Positions 7,420 through 7,669 of a DNA stretch of 7,669 bases are shown here, in pieces. The translations under genes and the position numbers were made by a program. Numbering within the stretch: position 1 is the stretch's first letter; each line of letters opens with the position of its first letter. This stretch comes from an uncultured Angelakisella sp. (GTDB taxonomy: Bacteria; Bacillota; Clostridia; Oscillospirales; Ruminococcaceae). The stretch covers positions 1 to 7,669 of the forward strand of contig CAJFUT010000232.1 of the NCBI GenBank assembly GCA_904420255.1. Reading direction: 5' to 3'. The notes under the pieces were generated by a model, which was not told where the DNA came from, ran no database searches, and saw only the letters and a program-made list of their open reading frames with translations.

Positions 7420-7426
7420 ACCTCCC
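7420..7426 (-). promoter_or_regulatory. Ribosome binding site fixing the marR start
   Basis: GGGAGGT on the minus strand lies 6 bases before the ATG at 7413. A second ATG at 7416-7418 is too close to this site and in another frame. This supports a start at 7413 over the upstream GTG at 7464. Confidence 0.8.
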
Positions 7427-7454
7427 TGCCAGGACCTGGAACAGTCCACGGACA

Positions 7455-7483
7455 AATATAGCACGCTATCTATTATCCGTCAA
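7455..7483 (-). promoter_or_regulatory. Sigma-70-type promoter of the marR-adaptor-RND operon
   Basis: On the minus strand a -35 TTGACG (7478-7483) and a -10 TATATT (7455-7460) are separated by exactly 17 bases (7461-7477). Each differs from consensus at one position. Transcription should begin near 7448, giving a leader of about 35 bases to the marR ATG. No other promoter is evident before the adaptor or permease genes, so all three probably depend on this one. Confidence 0.85.
7458..7469. promoter_or_regulatory. Inverted repeat in the promoter, candidate MarR operator
   Basis: ATAGC-AC-GCTAT is a perfect 5-bp inverted repeat with a 2-base centre. AT-rich flanks (AATATAGC against a rightward GCTATCTATT) extend it imperfectly. 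It overlaps the -10 and the adjoining part of the spacer, so a bound dimer would block RNA polymerase. MarR proteins commonly bind short AT-rich palindromes in their own promoters, and this is the only such palindrome I see here. Binding is inferred. Confidence 0.5.
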
Positions 7484-7486
7484 GGC

Positions 7487-7508
7487 GGTTCCCACAAGGT
7501 TTCCACAA
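7487..7508. repeat. Tandem 11-bp direct repeat upstream of the -35, possible activator site
   Basis: GGTTCCCACAA (7487-7497) and GGTTTCCACAA (7498-7508) are adjacent copies differing at one position. Read with the operon they are TTGTGGAAACC then TTGTGGGAACC, ending 3 bases before the -35. An 11-bp period places both copies on the same DNA face. The length, phasing and position resemble activator boxes of the OmpR/PhoB class, although chance duplication is possible. A further ACAAATT pair (7505-7511 and 7513-7519) lies just upstream in an AT-rich stretch. Confidence 0.5.
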
Positions 7509-7585
7509 ATTTACAAATTCGTAAAAAACTACACACAGACGCCACACAATATGAAAAAACACCAGCCCCGCCCCTCGGGCAAAAT

Positions 7586-7615
7586 AAAAAACCCCCGGCG
7601 GAGCCGGGGGTTTTT
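7586..7615. terminator. Bidirectional intrinsic terminator
   Basis: An 8-bp GC stem CCCCCGGC/GCCGGGGG (7592-7599 with 7603-7610) has a 3-base loop and is flanked by A6 on the left and T5 on the right. Plus-strand RNA would end in UUUUUCUU and minus-strand RNA in UUUUUUAUUUU, so it can work both ways; the minus-strand tail is longer. As it sits about 100 bases before the marR promoter, it most likely ends a minus-strand gene lying to the right of the window. No gene can be identified in the remaining 54 bases. Confidence 0.85.
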
Positions 7616-7669
7616 CTTAGACGGGCAAAGCCCTCTGTTACTGGCCACGCGTCACGTCGCGTTGGTACG

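Noticed and set aside
6925..7461. Plus-strand open frame opposite marR
   Set aside because: Antisense shadow of a clear MarR protein; it has no ribosome binding site and runs through the marR promoter.
7551..7669. Plus-strand frame starting ATGAAAAAACACC and open to the window edge
   Set aside because: It has no ribosome binding site and reads straight through the strong terminator at 7586-7615, so it is unlikely to be a gene.
7638..7669. Possible C-terminal end (YQRDVTRGQ, then TAA) of a minus-strand gene entering from the right
   Set aside because: The terminator 23 bases further on makes it plausible, but ten open codons are too few to support a call, and another frame also ends nearby.

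Overview
The window looks like chromosomal DNA of a GC-rich Firmicute, probably a gut clostridium of the Oscillospiraceae type. I infer this from strong GGAGG-type ribosome binding sites, lipoprotein signal peptides without outer-membrane partners, a LytTR regulator, a Cthe_2159-family lipoprotein, and coding DNA of roughly 65% G+C. No taxonomic marker gene is present, so this placement is an inference.

Layout from left to right. Positions 1-633 (+) hold the 3' part of a LytTR-type response regulator, followed by an intrinsic terminator (660-703). Convergent to it, on the minus strand, lies a lipoprotein with a beta-helical carbohydrate-binding domain (712-1989). A 240-base gap with a GC-rich hairpin (2140-2174) separates it from a three-gene minus-strand operon, read right to left: a MarR repressor (7413-6907), a HlyD/AcrA-type adaptor lipoprotein (6910-5312) and an RND efflux permease (5307-2230). 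The MarR and adaptor genes overlap by 4 bases (ATGA), and the adaptor and permease are 4 bases apart. The operon has a very good sigma-70-type promoter (7455-7483), with an inverted repeat inside it and a tandem 11-bp direct repeat just upstream of the -35. A bidirectional terminator (7586-7615) insulates it from whatever lies to the right.

The likely logic is that MarR senses a ligand and represses its own operon, and release allows synthesis of the adaptor and pump. No outer-membrane channel is encoded here. The lipoprotein downstream may be an independent unit or may be reached by read-through.

The most unusual feature is a block of about 180 bases inside the adaptor gene (6201-6380) with about 47% G+C and AT-ending codons. 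It encodes the predicted tip of the adaptor's long coiled-coil hairpin and looks like a mosaic or swapped segment. Other points of note are the tandem 11-bp repeats at the operon promoter, a non-canonical proton-relay signature in the permease, and a receiver domain that has lost its conserved lysine. I see no wholly new system; the novelty is in these details.
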